Assembly: GCA_964304625.1 (NCBI GenBank)
Contig: OZ199838.1
Location: 9,114,001-9,178,000, forward strand
DNA from: Kudoa neothunni
Taxonomy: Eukaryota; Cnidaria
DNA length: 64,000 nucleotides
Reading direction: 5' to 3'
Positions 47,090 to 58,200 of the stretch are shown piece by piece; position 1 is the first letter of the stretch; each line of letters begins with the position of its first letter. The notes below the pieces were generated by a model. That model saw nothing but the letters and a program-made list of their open reading frames with translations, had not been told where the DNA came from and made no database searches. Both the position numbers and the translations under genes were made by a program.

Positions 47090-48588
47090 TCAGTAGTCAC
47101 AGTGAGGACCGTTAACTAGTATAATATAGTATCCAAGCAATGGGATACCGCACAACAAAGGCAAACAACGAAGCAGCCACCTAAATAATGATAAAATGAG
47201 TGAGTTTCGATGAGAATGAAAATTGCCAATCTCTACTTGAAGCCTCAAAAGAAAATTTAGCAATTCTTCCTCACTCATTGGTCCGTATTTTCTCAAGACA
47301 AAATTCAACAGAGTTAAATTGTCGGCAGTGATAACTTTGGACGCGTCTTTGGAAGGATTAGAAATTGTGGCCATACCAAAACGTGACATAAGTCCTACAA
47401 CAATACAACCGCCTAAATCCAATGACGATAGCTTGAAAGAGGTTTGACTAGGAATTCTATCCAATGTATCCTCAGCCAACCTACACATCCGATTCAGTAA
47501 CCATCATCCATTAACATTTACATTGGCAAACGATGTCTTGGGCATGGAATCATACCGGTAAGTTGTGGGATGGACAAGAAAAAGTTTAATATTTGCGGCA
47601 GAAAAAATAACAATAAAGTCTTGCAGTTATGACTTAGGATACCAGCAACAGCAAAAGTCATACCAGCGAAATAACAATATGTATCTCCAACAAACACTTT
47701 GGCCGGATATCTACGAAACAGAGTAATCATACACAGCATCAAAATTCAATTACTTATTGAATTGGAAAAGCGCCAATGAAACCGCCAGAAATGGTATCAG
47801 AATAAAAATTGGAGTTAAAGACTCAGCGGTGCCTTTACATTGCTCCACAAATTCAAATATTATCCACGATATTGCAATCACTATCGATTGTCCCACTTCC
47901 AATCCATTAATTCCTGCGTATATATTGATTGTGTTACAACAAAACACTGTTATACAAACCAAAAACACATAATGTAATATTCCTATATTGACAAATTTGC
48001 CGAAGATTTGTCTGGCAATAACTGGCATTATCACAGTCGTTGATCCTTCATTAATCATATAGATTAATACTAATGGAATTGATGCTAAAAATGGAAGCAA
48101 AATTTTATATCTCCATCGAATATTCAACACATCATCGGAAAACCCCAATAAAATCATACTGGTGATCGATAACAACGCTGCCAAATATTCTGTTAACTAT
48201 ATACACATTAATTAAATTATTAGATAGGTGCGGATAGTAATTACATATTTGGTATCACTCCACACTGACTGAGATCCAGTAAAATAACTACATCCGTAAG
48301 GTAGAGCTATCACCACAAACAAACACATCATATAAATGATGCCACTAACGAATCCAACCGCTTCAGGTCTAAACGTGATAAAATGAGTTTAAATCTGGTT
48401 CTAAAGTTGTACAAAACAGTCGGTTCTTTTCGACCAAGATCTTTTCCTTTTAAACCAGCAGCAAAAAACAACTTAGAACAATTTTCTATTGTCACATATG
48501 ACAAGCGATACGCAATCCACGACAGCAGGATATTCCCCAACAACACAAAAATTGTGTCATTCACATAAAGGAATTGGCAATCAAACAT
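47090..48588 (-). CDS. DPAGT1: UDP-GlcNAc:dolichyl-phosphate GlcNAc-1-phosphotransferase, five exons
   Basis: ER membrane enzyme (ALG7) that starts N-glycan assembly by moving GlcNAc-1-P to dolichyl phosphate. Exons (high to low): 48588-48413, 48368-48245, 48196-47754, 47710-47522 and 47480-47090. Introns are 44, 48, 43 and 41 nt and all phases agree; about 440 residues (human 408). Signatures: [15 protein letters not shown] (Asp-containing substrate loop, human LCGQDLNK), [18 protein letters not shown] (GFADDVLNLRWRHK), [36 protein letters not shown] and CPRHRLP. The C-terminal extension with [20 protein letters not shown] matches the animal/fungal enzyme. Convergent with integrin alpha (stops 132 bp apart). 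The start chosen is the ATG at 48588. Confidence 0.96.
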
Positions 48589-50302
48589 TGGCAACAACAA
48601 CTATCAAATACAACAATAGGCACAGCCAAAAATCCCTTAGAATTAGGTAGATGGTCGCGCAACCCTTTTAGTTGATCTGTTAGCTGGCAGCAGGGAAAAT
48701 ATCGATCGTTCCCATACTCTCATTAGAGCGTCTTTTATTATTACCGCCTTTCAATTATTGTTAGGTTGCGGTTTTAAATGGATCGAATATTTTGCTTTTG
48801 ATAGATAGGTTTAATACTACAATATTTGTTATTATAATGTGTATATCCCAGGTTTATTGCTCAGGCCAGTCATTTATGGATTAAAAATATTTATCCATTC
48901 ATTATTAACACATTTTAATACTCGTATTTAGTTAGTAGGGGCAATAATGCATTTTGCTATCTCCTACAGGAAATTTTATAACTAAAATAGAGTAAGTTAA
49001 TTTGTTTCAACTAACTTTTATCGTTGAACCAATAGTTAAACCAATAATGTTATGCTATCTTTTTTTAATATACTGCAAAATTTAGCTTAGAATTGTTCTG
49101 GGAATTAATCACTCGATTTTACACTGTACATTTAACACATACAATCTCCTTGTCAGCGTCTGTGTCTGTGTTAAAAAATATAATTTAAAATTTAGTAATG
49201 TTTTTTAAAAACCATGTCTTCCCAATTAACTAATACGCTATTTTTTCAACAATGTATTAACTTTTTAATAATTTTGTTTGGCGATATAATACCATGTTTA
49301 TTCCAATGTATGACAGGTTTTGTATTAGTTTTTGTTTTATAAAATTATAGTAGATCATTGACTTTTAGGTGGGGAATTTTTCGTAAGGTGATTGATGGTT
49401 CTTTAAAAAGATTTATAAATTATTCTTATTCAAATAATGAAAATTGATATAATCCAACAGGGCTTGTACGCGACAGGTCGTGGAATGAAGTCTCTTTACG
49501 TAGAATCGCTGCATTACGTACGAGCCATGTTTTGAATTATTTTCTTATAGGAAACGAAATCCTTTTATTTTTATTTATTTGATAATTAAAAGTATTCGTT
49601 TTATTATAAATAAGAATTAGAAAATTCGGTTAAAATGTAGAATAGTGGCCACATTTTCTGATTAAAGATTATAATTGGTTCGTAGATTAATCCTGAAGTT
49701 TTTATAACAAATTAGCATGAAGTATCTTGAATATTTAATGATAGGAGTAAGTGGATTAATTATAATAAATTATATTTGATATTAACGTATGCAGTTGATA
49801 CAATTTAACATTAAATGCTTGCAGAAAATATGAATTTCTTATTCCTATAGGCATAGAATTAATAATAGGCAATCGTTAATGATGAAATATGAAAATTAAT
49901 AAAAAATCATAATTGTTACACTCAAATTTTAGGATAAATAAAGCATGCTTTACTCCCTCGATTAAATGATATGGCCTGTGGAAATAACTACGAGGGGCTA
50001 GCAGTTATTTAAAGAATATATTACAGCAACCACTATCGGTAACTAATACAGTGCCGAAAATAACTTACTGGTGGTGAAACAGCGATAAATACAAAAAATT
50101 AGAATAATAAACAGGTTCGATTTTTATCGTGGTCGTTGATTTGGATTACGGCCACTGTTCTACATTTTGACCTTGTATCTAATATATAACGGTTTAATAA
50201 AATCATAATCTGTTGGTATTATGCATTATCATATTTTTTGAAGCCTGAGGAATATTCTTGGGTGAAATTATTCTCAATATTCAAAGATGTAATTTGTCGT
50301 GT
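48589..50302. other. Intergenic, no gene recognised
   Basis: 1.7 kb upstream of DPAGT1. Contains a strong hairpin (49461-49526). Nothing else recognised. Confidence 0.45.
49461..49526. other. Candidate RNA hairpin
   Basis: GGCTTGTACG (49461-49470) pairs with CGTACGAGCC (49517-49526) over 10 bp with one G-U, closing 46 nt that are clearly more GC-rich than the surroundings. Could be a structured RNA or a decayed transposon end. Function unknown. Confidence 0.3.
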
Positions 50303-50306
50303 TTAA

Positions 50307-51428
50307 CCCCCTAATGATCTCAAAAGCGCTGAACGTGTAATAACTTTTGGGTAAATTTTACCCCACATTTTTTTTGAATTATAACACTTTAAAAATCTAA
50401 TAATCAATATTGTAGAATAATTTATAATTCCTATGGATGAAACACTGGAAAATGTATATTAAATTTTGACGAAATCTACGTGATAATTGGTTTCGTCTAC
50501 GATCCGTCTTATGCCGGTACACTACACATCGATGTTTCATTAATAAAGTAATTGCGTTAATTCAGTGGAATTAAACGCGTTGCGCCAGTTGAAATATTAA
50601 AATAAAACATAAGATGAATTCTTGAAAGTTATGCGAAGTTAAAACAGTTTTTAAATGCGCAAATTGAACAATAAAACTTATGACAATTTTCGCATAATTT
50701 AAATTTTTTATCATTTTTCCTCTCACTGTATCCACATGTTGCTCGCTTTACATTAAGAAGATATTCCTGTTGGGGTGCATAAACAATGTTGAGACCTGTT
50801 TTTATTGCTTTGTTTATGGAATTTGCTGTCAAAAATGTTTTGTTTAATTGTTCAACGATTTTTTTAAGAAAATCCCGCATTTGGATTTATTGGGAACATA
50901 AGATACCAACATATACTTCTCACGGAATACAAAAATGCTGCCACAACGGGTTCTATTTAGTGATGATTGGAGGTATGGCGGTATCTCTAGTTTTTAACGT
51001 AATATCTCTATGGCCAATTTTTTCAAATAATTTTTCAGCGAGAAGCATAAATAAGAAGAAATTTTCATCGACAACATGATTTTCATTCTCGGATAAACAA
51101 AATTCATCAATGAAACCATTAGAATAACACATCTTCATACAATTCGCGCATGCGAGTTAATGAATTTATCTAACATTTCCTTACTTTCTACAAAAACTAG
51201 TCATAGGAATTTTATTATGTTTAAATTAGAAATTGTTTACATTTGTTGAAATATTTGTAATAAAAAAACATGGGGTAAATTTTACCCCAAAGACCATTAC
51301 AAGATTAAATAAAATTTAAAACTTATACAATAACTTATCGAAAAAATTTTATTAGAAGAATAAATGAGATCTATTAGGTATTGGATTACTTTATAAAAAG
51401 ATATACCATTAATTAAATCGTTTGGGGG
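50307..51428 (-). mobile_element. PiggyBac-like element with TTAA flanks, internally deleted
   Basis: TTAA lies at both borders (50303-50306, 51429-51432), with ends CCCCCTAATGATCTC and, inverted, CCCCCAAACGATTTA. A palindrome GGGTAAATTTTACCCC occurs near each end (about 50350 and 51271). Minus-strand 51138 downward encodes an acidic N-terminal-like piece (GFIDEFCLSENENHVVDEN). Minus 50880-50629 encodes the C-terminal Cys-rich zinc domain of piggyBac transposases (RATCGYSERKNDKKFKLCEN, then CHKFYCSICAFKNC). The catalytic middle is missing, so it is non-autonomous. An NRF1-like site lies 6 nt upstream of the ORF start. Confidence 0.86.
51145..51156. promoter_or_regulatory. NRF1-like site CGCGCATGCGAG
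   Basis: Matches the consensus at 11 of 12. It sits 6 nt upstream of the minus-strand ATG (51138) of the piggyBac ORF, the same arrangement as in host genes. Confidence 0.5.
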
Positions 51429-51432
51429 TTAA

Positions 51433-52878
51433 TAATAGAAATATCAGAAATTACATAGAAAATGACAATTTATCCTCGGATATCAAACTTGGAATGCTGA
51501 GAAAAAGTTTTTATTTTTATTAAAATCATTTTTCAGTGTTTGGTGGCTTCCTGGAATTAAACGTACAGGAAAAATTTTCTTATTGATTATTCTTTACTCC
51601 ATTATCTGTGTAATTATTAGATTTTCGGTTCGTAAAAACCAATTGAATAGGTCGTTTATTTAAAATTTTGATTCTTATAGATAGTTAAGATTTTAGAAAT
51701 AATAACTCAATCTATTTTGTTATTATTTCATAAAAGTTTGAAATATGTAGCATGATGATCATTAAATTCTCATTAGAAATTTCTTTAAAAACCTCCTAAA
51801 ACATGTTCCGTCATCATTGATTACTTTGAAAGCTACGCCACACTCCGCATTTTCTACACCCACCTCACTGTAAAGCACGATATAAAATATATGAGCAACG
51901 TTTCAGGAGCTCACACTAACATTATTGAATGATATTCAGTGCCAAAAGTACCGAATATCACCAGTTAACGAGCAGGGTGTCGTCAGTATGAATGGAATAA
52001 ATAAGTTAATTGGTGAATTTCAATGGAGGGGAAAACTCAAAATGACCTATAGAATGGTTTTATACATGACCTAAAAATAATATAGAATAAAACAACTTTT
52101 TTTAGTTTTTTTCATAAAAAGTATATTTATAATATAAATAATTATTTTTTATCTTTCAGTTGTAAAGCGAGAATTTGATCCACTAAAAATATTTGTCTTG
52201 TGTGGACCGCCGCTCAAATTTACCCTTTAATCTTCACGAGGGTTTATTCTTTGTAACTCACAAGAAAAATTTTATTACCTAACATGTTTTCCATAACTTT
52301 TACCTCTAATCTGACCCTTCCCATTGGATAGGATTATAAGAGAGGCGCATCAGATATAAAAATGGGCGTACAATCTAATTACAATTCCAATTGCAGAATA
52401 GGGGCCGCGTGCAGAAAGGGAATTAGAATTGAATTCGTTAACCCTAGGATTTCGTTCCAATGCCCTTATATTTTTGCTGTCTTCCTCGTTCGTAAAAATA
52501 ATATTGCATATTTGTTTATAAATACATACCCTTATTTTATTATCTGTGAGTTATTATCCGCTTCTACATGAGAAATCTTTTTGAGCGCAATAATTTTTAA
52601 TCAGTACGTAATGAAGAAAAAGATTTTCTGTTATTTTTCAAAAATAATCTACAGTTATGTACAGCCCATTTATACCTGAGAGACTCTAATTTAAAGATAG
52701 TAATGAGACAAATACATTAAACAGCAGTGTTATTTATAAGAACTCTCTCAAAAGGCAAAAGTTTCTTAAGAAAAAAAAAATATAGACATTTTTCCATCTA
52801 ACGCCATATCAATATTTATTTAGATAAACAGCGACGTAAAATAAAAGTGATTTTTAACAAACAAAAAAATTAAATCTA
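51433..52878. other. Intergenic, no gene recognised
   Basis: AT-rich with slightly richer patches near 51840-52000 and 52180-52460. No frame or repeat could be assigned. RPA12's 3' end borders it on the right. Confidence 0.4.
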
Positions 52879-53250
52879 TTATGCATATTCTATTTCTTTA
52901 TTGCCACATTCAATACATGTATAAAAAACTGTTTGGCCTTCATCAGCAGATCTGGTTTGCATTGTGGAATATGTCATCTTTTCACATGAACATTTCGAAC
53001 ATTTTCGATCGACAATAGGACCGAGATTTGGAACTGATTGATTCGTACTCTTTTCAAGCACTGATGAGCTAACCTTCCTGGCCGCATTTTCATTGAATGT
53101 GATCGACGACACTGAGTATATATTCTCGAATTTGGTGTACAAAATAAGGTTATTGCATATGTCACATTTTGTAGAATCTCCACTCTTTGGAATAATTACA
53201 ATAGATCCGCATTTTGGACAAAAGTCGGGATCACAATCAAACAATACCAT
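52879..53250 (-). CDS. POLR1H: RNA polymerase I subunit RPA12, intronless
   Basis: Small Pol I subunit for RNA cleavage and proofreading; its C-terminal ribbon reaches into the active site as TFIIS does. 123 residues in one exon (human 126). The N-terminal zinc ribbon FCPKCGSIV...CDICNNL is followed by a linker. The C-terminal TFIIS-like ribbon starts VDRKCSKCSCEKMTYSTMQT and contains the catalytic hairpin RSADEGQTVFYTC and final CIECGN. All eight zinc-binding Cys are present. Start ATG at 53250 precedes a family-like N-terminus. The gene for the largest Pol I subunit lies 2 kb away on the other strand. Confidence 0.96.
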   Translation of the reverse strand: MVLFDCDPDFCPKCGSIVIIPKSGDSTKCDICNNLILYTKFENIYSVSSITFNENAARKVSSSVLEKSTNQSVPNLGPIVDRKCSKCSCEKMTYSTMQTRSADEGQTVFYTCIECGNKEIEYA

Positions 53251-53260
53251 ATTGGCGCGA

Positions 53261-53468
53261 TCTTGAGCGACTGTTCCCGATTAATCTGCTGGGAGGGGGC
53301 GTAAGAAAATTACCTCAAATTAAAACCATATATAGCACTTTTCAAGCGAATCTTCGTTTACTCGAAGGAAACGTGATCATTTGTAATTTCGATATGACAG
53401 GTTCCAGAAACAAACGAAGTTGGTTTTCATTTATAAAAGGTGATTATTGGGGACCAGAATGGCAATAA
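53261..53468 (+). CDS. Possible small gene or exon divergent from RPA12
   Basis: The plus strand is open here, ending in CNFDMTGSRNKRSWFSFIKG and a few aromatic residues before the stop. The composition looks protein-like, but there is no ATG near the start (first in-frame ATG at about 53393) and no family was recognised. It may be a terminal exon or merely the RPA12 upstream region read by chance. Confidence 0.28.
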
Positions 53469-55224
53469 TGATTGTTTACTTGCCGCTCATACATAAGTTT
53501 TTTAAATAAAGAAGGGTACTTCTAAAAAATTTTATGGTTATTTATTTTGCGTCGGAAGAAGGTTCAATGGGAAAATATACCAAATATGATTCTCTTTTAT
53601 GGATTCATGTTCCAAATATATAATTTTTTCTGTTTATGAATTAAAATCTATACATGCTTACTTCACATTATTTTTCTAATTAAATTGACGATTTTGAATA
53701 ACTTCTTTACATCATTTAATCAATTTTTTATGGTACTTTTTATATTGTTAATCCCTATTAGTTATGAGATTTTCAGCTTTAAAGCTGAGAAAGAGAGCCT
53801 GCTGTTTAATTTAGCGATATATTCTCATACCCAGAGCTAAAAATATTTCAAGCAGAAGTAACAAGTTACATTCCAATCTTGACAACACAAAATGCACAAA
53901 TATATTCGTTAGATTGGAGGTTTAAAGTATTAGTCACTTTTCAAAATTGAGATTTTTCACCTAATTAAAAAGGTGTCAACTAGTCAGAACTGAACTACGG
54001 GTAATTTCAAAGGAATCAACACCGTTTTAAATTCAAGTCATTATTTCGTATACGTCTAACCATACCTATTTCATTTTGGAATAATTTTATAAACATTAAA
54101 AATGAAATATTATATGTAAAAAAATTTAATCACAAATTGCATGTAATTTACATGATCTTTTAAGATAGGAAGTGTTTATTGATCCTTACAAATTTAGCCC
54201 CCTATTTGTAGTTTTGACTATAATTCATTATCTTTGAACCATCGTAACACTCTCGATTATCAGTAATGTGAACTTCTAATAAATACTAATGAATTCATCA
54301 TATCTGAAATCTAAAAATAGGAGTTTTAAGATTTAAAAATATAAGCTGCGCGTGCATGCACATTGAAGATTAAATCGGTACCAGAAACTAGCAACAATCC
54401 AATTATAATTATTCAGATTGTACTCTCAAAAATTCTTTAGACAAAATAGAAAAAGATCAATAAAAATTATCTCAGTATAGGTTTTATCGAGACTGACTAC
54501 CTAAAATACATGAATGTAGATAGTCAATATAACTCTTAAATATATATTAGTAACGTTTGAAAAGAGTCTATAATTTATAAACAATCCATATTCAGTAATA
54601 TTTTGTTTACTTTTGAATGATAACAAGAAATCAACGAATTTAAAATATTCATGTCATTAGCATATGAACTTACAACATGTTTTTCAAACGAGTGCAGATT
54701 TACACAAACTTGCAGGAAAGTCTGTCGCTGAAGTCATTTTCATTAATACTTACTTATCTCTAAAAGCGATACATGAAATTATCACGTTACTTTACAAATT
54801 TAATCCTTTGTTAGAATCGGTCAGAAATTCTTACAATATAGCAAATATGTTATCTATCTCACCAAATTAATATGTTCTCATTACTATATAAATACAAACT
54901 AAAAATGATTGTGTTAATTTACATTTTTATTATTTTGAGTAATTGATTAAAGGAGTTGATTAAGAAGTGTAAACACCATGGCTTCCATTTAGTAATATTG
55001 TAACCTGCAAAGAACATGAAATAATTCAAATTTTTATATTTGTTGGTTTAAGAAGTTGTAAATTAATTCAAGCTTGTAATATATTAATAAATAATTTTCT
55101 TGTCTATTTAAATTTACAGAGATAAAACTTTAAAAGTGTCTCAAAAAAGTTGTACTCTAGTCAGCTAGCATGGTGAATAATCAATCGCGTGCAGAGAAAG
55201 TAAAATCACATCTCGAACCACGTG
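53469..55224. other. Intergenic, upstream of POLR1A
   Basis: AT-rich. A 68-codon frame at 54664-54870 has no recognised similarity. A weak NRF1-like match (10 of 12) lies at 54347-54358. The POLR1A promoter is at the right end. Confidence 0.4.
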
Positions 55225-55236
55225 AGCGCACGCGCA
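55225..55236. promoter_or_regulatory. NRF1-like site AGCGCACGCGCA before POLR1A
   Basis: Matches the consensus at 11 of 12 and ends 9 nt upstream of the POLR1A start codon (55246). Confidence 0.62.
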
Positions 55237-55245
55237 TATCAAAAG

Positions 55246-58200
55246 ATGGTTAATATCGATTCGGTAGGAAATGATTACGTCAAAAATGCATCATTTATAA
55301 CATATTCAAGTGAGGATATTCTGAAAATAAGCGTAAAGCAAATTACCCAACCAGTGACGTTAACAAATCTTGGTGTGCCTGTCACTGGGGGGTTGCTTGA
55401 TTCAAGTTTGGGAGCTACTGAATTGAACAATGTGTGTTCAACTTGCCATTTGAATGAAAGACAATGTCCTGGGCACTTTGGTCACATCAAACTCTCTCTT
55501 CCTGTGTTCAATCCATTATTTTTCAAGTTGTTACAAAATTTGTTGAAAGGCACTTGTTTTTTTTGTCACCGACCGTACATTAAGAATCTGACCAAGAAAA
55601 AATTTTTGATTCAATACAAATTGATAAGAGAAGCAAAGTTTGTTGAGTGTGAAGAGTTGGAAGGTTTGATCAGTAGATGGACGCGTAAAATGCTTAATAA
55701 AGCGGTTAAACTCCAAGAGACATCTACAGCTAATGAATGTTTGATACTTGCCAAAATAGACAGATTCCACAGGAAAAACACCGATTCTAATAACACGCCA
55801 AAAGATACTGAAATATTGACTAGCGCTATCGTTGCACGACTGGATGAACATTTGAGGACTTTTATGAATGGTATCTACCTCGACGTTGGTTCAAAATATT
55901 GTAACCACTGTGGTTTGCCAAAACTGAAAGTTCATAGTGAATTTTCCACGGTGTTTATATTGAAACATACAAAGAACGACTTCAAAGTGATTCGAAAGTT
56001 GAATGAGTTGAGTAATGAATTTTTGGAAGAGTCATCAGTGAAAATAAACGATAAAACCTTTTCTACAAATCATTATCTGACTGCGCTGGATGTGAGAATT
56101 CACTTGAATAAAGTGTGGGATACTGATGCTGAGCTAATATGTACTTTGATGAATCGCGAAAATTCGCGCGACGTAGTTGAAAGTTTTTTCATGGATCATA
56201 TTTTGGTGGTGCCACCAAAATTCCGTCCAGTATCGGTTTTTGGTGATTCAAAATATGAAAATCCCATGACTGCAATGTATATCAATATCATTACTACCTC
56301 CTATGTGTTGAACGAAATACTGCACTCGATGGATGTTGAAGCAGCTCCACATGAAAAAATTAAATTGAGAATTCACGTGTTGGGAAATGGATTTAAGGGA
56401 AAGGAGTCTTTCGAAAAAATCCAATCTGCCTGGACCCAACTACAAACAAATGTCAACGGCTTGGTGGATGCTGAACTTCTACGAACCAATTTGAAAGATA
56501 GATTGGTTGGAATAAGACAAATTCTAGAGAAAAAAGAAGGTCTTTTTCGCATGCACATGATGGGCAAGCGTGTCAACTATGCAGCCCGTTCTGTTATTAC
56601 TCCAGATCCATATTTGGATGTGGATGAAGTTGGTCTTCCGGAGATATTCGCTTCCAAACTTACTATCCCAGAGCCTGTTACCGATGCCAACTTTCATCGA
56701 CTTCAACAAGCCGTTTACAATGGCCCGGCTAACTATCCTGGTGCTAATATGATTGAAAAAAGTTCTGGCCATAAAGTTTACATTCAGGCGCATCGCCCTA
56801 CCAAGCGTGACGCATTGGCCAAACAACTAATAAAAGAATTCGATTATGATAAACTTAACTCTGAAGACAGCTACCAATACAGAAAAGTTTATAGACATGT
56901 GGTTGATGGTGATATTGTGTTGATGAATCGACAACCCACCCTTCATCGACCTAGTATAATGGCACACAGAGTGCGTGTTCTACCCAAGGAGAAAACCATT
57001 CGTATGCATTATGCCAACTGTAAATCTTACAATGCAGATTTTGATGGCGATGAAATGAATTCTCACTGTCCTCAAACGGAACTGGCTCGTTCTGAAGCAT
57101 ATAATTTGGTTGCAACTTCCAAACACTACCTTAGCCCTCGAGATGGAAAACCACTCACCGGTCTAATTCAAGATTACATGATATCGGGAGTAATTCTCAC
57201 TATGCAAGACAGATTTTTTACTCGTGACCAATATCATCAACTTGTGTATGCAGCATTTATTGACTTTCCAGGAAGAATCAAAACTATTCCTTCGGTGATA
57301 ATCAAACCATATCAGCTATGGACTGGAAAAGCTGTCATATCCACTATAATGCTCAATGTTACACCGCAAGAAAGAAAACCCATCAATGTTAATAGCAGCA
57401 GTAAACTCACCGACAACCTATGGAGTATTACAATCAATGATCCCATTCTGAAGGAGATGACAGACAGCCAAGTTATCATTCGTGATGGAGAACTTCTTGT
57501 TGGCATTCTTGATAAGAATCAATATGGTGCAAGTCCATATGGTATTATACATTCATTTTTCGAGGTGTATGGAGGTTGCGTGGGTACCAAATTATTGTCG
57601 GTACTTGGAAGATTGTTTATTGCCTACCTTCAAATACATGGTTTCACATTGGGTATTGAAGATACTATTTGTGTGGAGGGTGCACAATCAGCCAGAAACG
57701 CACTTATTGAGGAATCGAAGATGTGTGGTTTTGATGTACTAAAAAAGGCGTTTCACGCGGATGACACCGACACACAGGAAGATCTAATCCATCTCTACAA
57801 GAAATTCCATTGTAGAAACAACGTCGAAAAACTCAACGAAGTAGAATTTTCAGCCAAACATTATACCAATGAATTTCAAAATCAAATCAATAGTGCCTGC
57901 TTGCCTAATGGTCTTATGAAAAGATTCCCTCGAAACAACCTCCAACTTATGATTCAGTCAGGCGCAAAAGGCACATCAGTCAATGCAATGCAAATATCAT
58001 GTTTGTTGGGGCAGATAGAACTGGAAGGTAAACGTCCTCAAATGATGACTACTGGGAAAACTTTGCCATGTTTTCCAGCCTACGATCCATCCATTGCTTC
58101 GGGCGGTTTCACAACTGGTAGTTTTCTCTCTGGTTTACAACCAAGTGAATTTTTCTTCCATTGTATGGCTGGCCGTGAAGGTTTGGTTGATACTGCTGTA

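Noticed and set aside
48589-48600. Extension of DPAGT1 to a TTG codon at 48600
   Set aside because: No ATG there; the ATG at 48588 is the first usable start.
54664-54870. Small gene of 68 codons
   Set aside because: No similarity, no nearby promoter motif better than 10 of 12, and composition typical of AT-rich chance frames.
55222-55245. GTG at 55222 as the POLR1A start
   Set aside because: A eukaryotic ATG in frame at 55246 is followed by the conserved N-terminal region; the upstream codons overlap the NRF1-like site.
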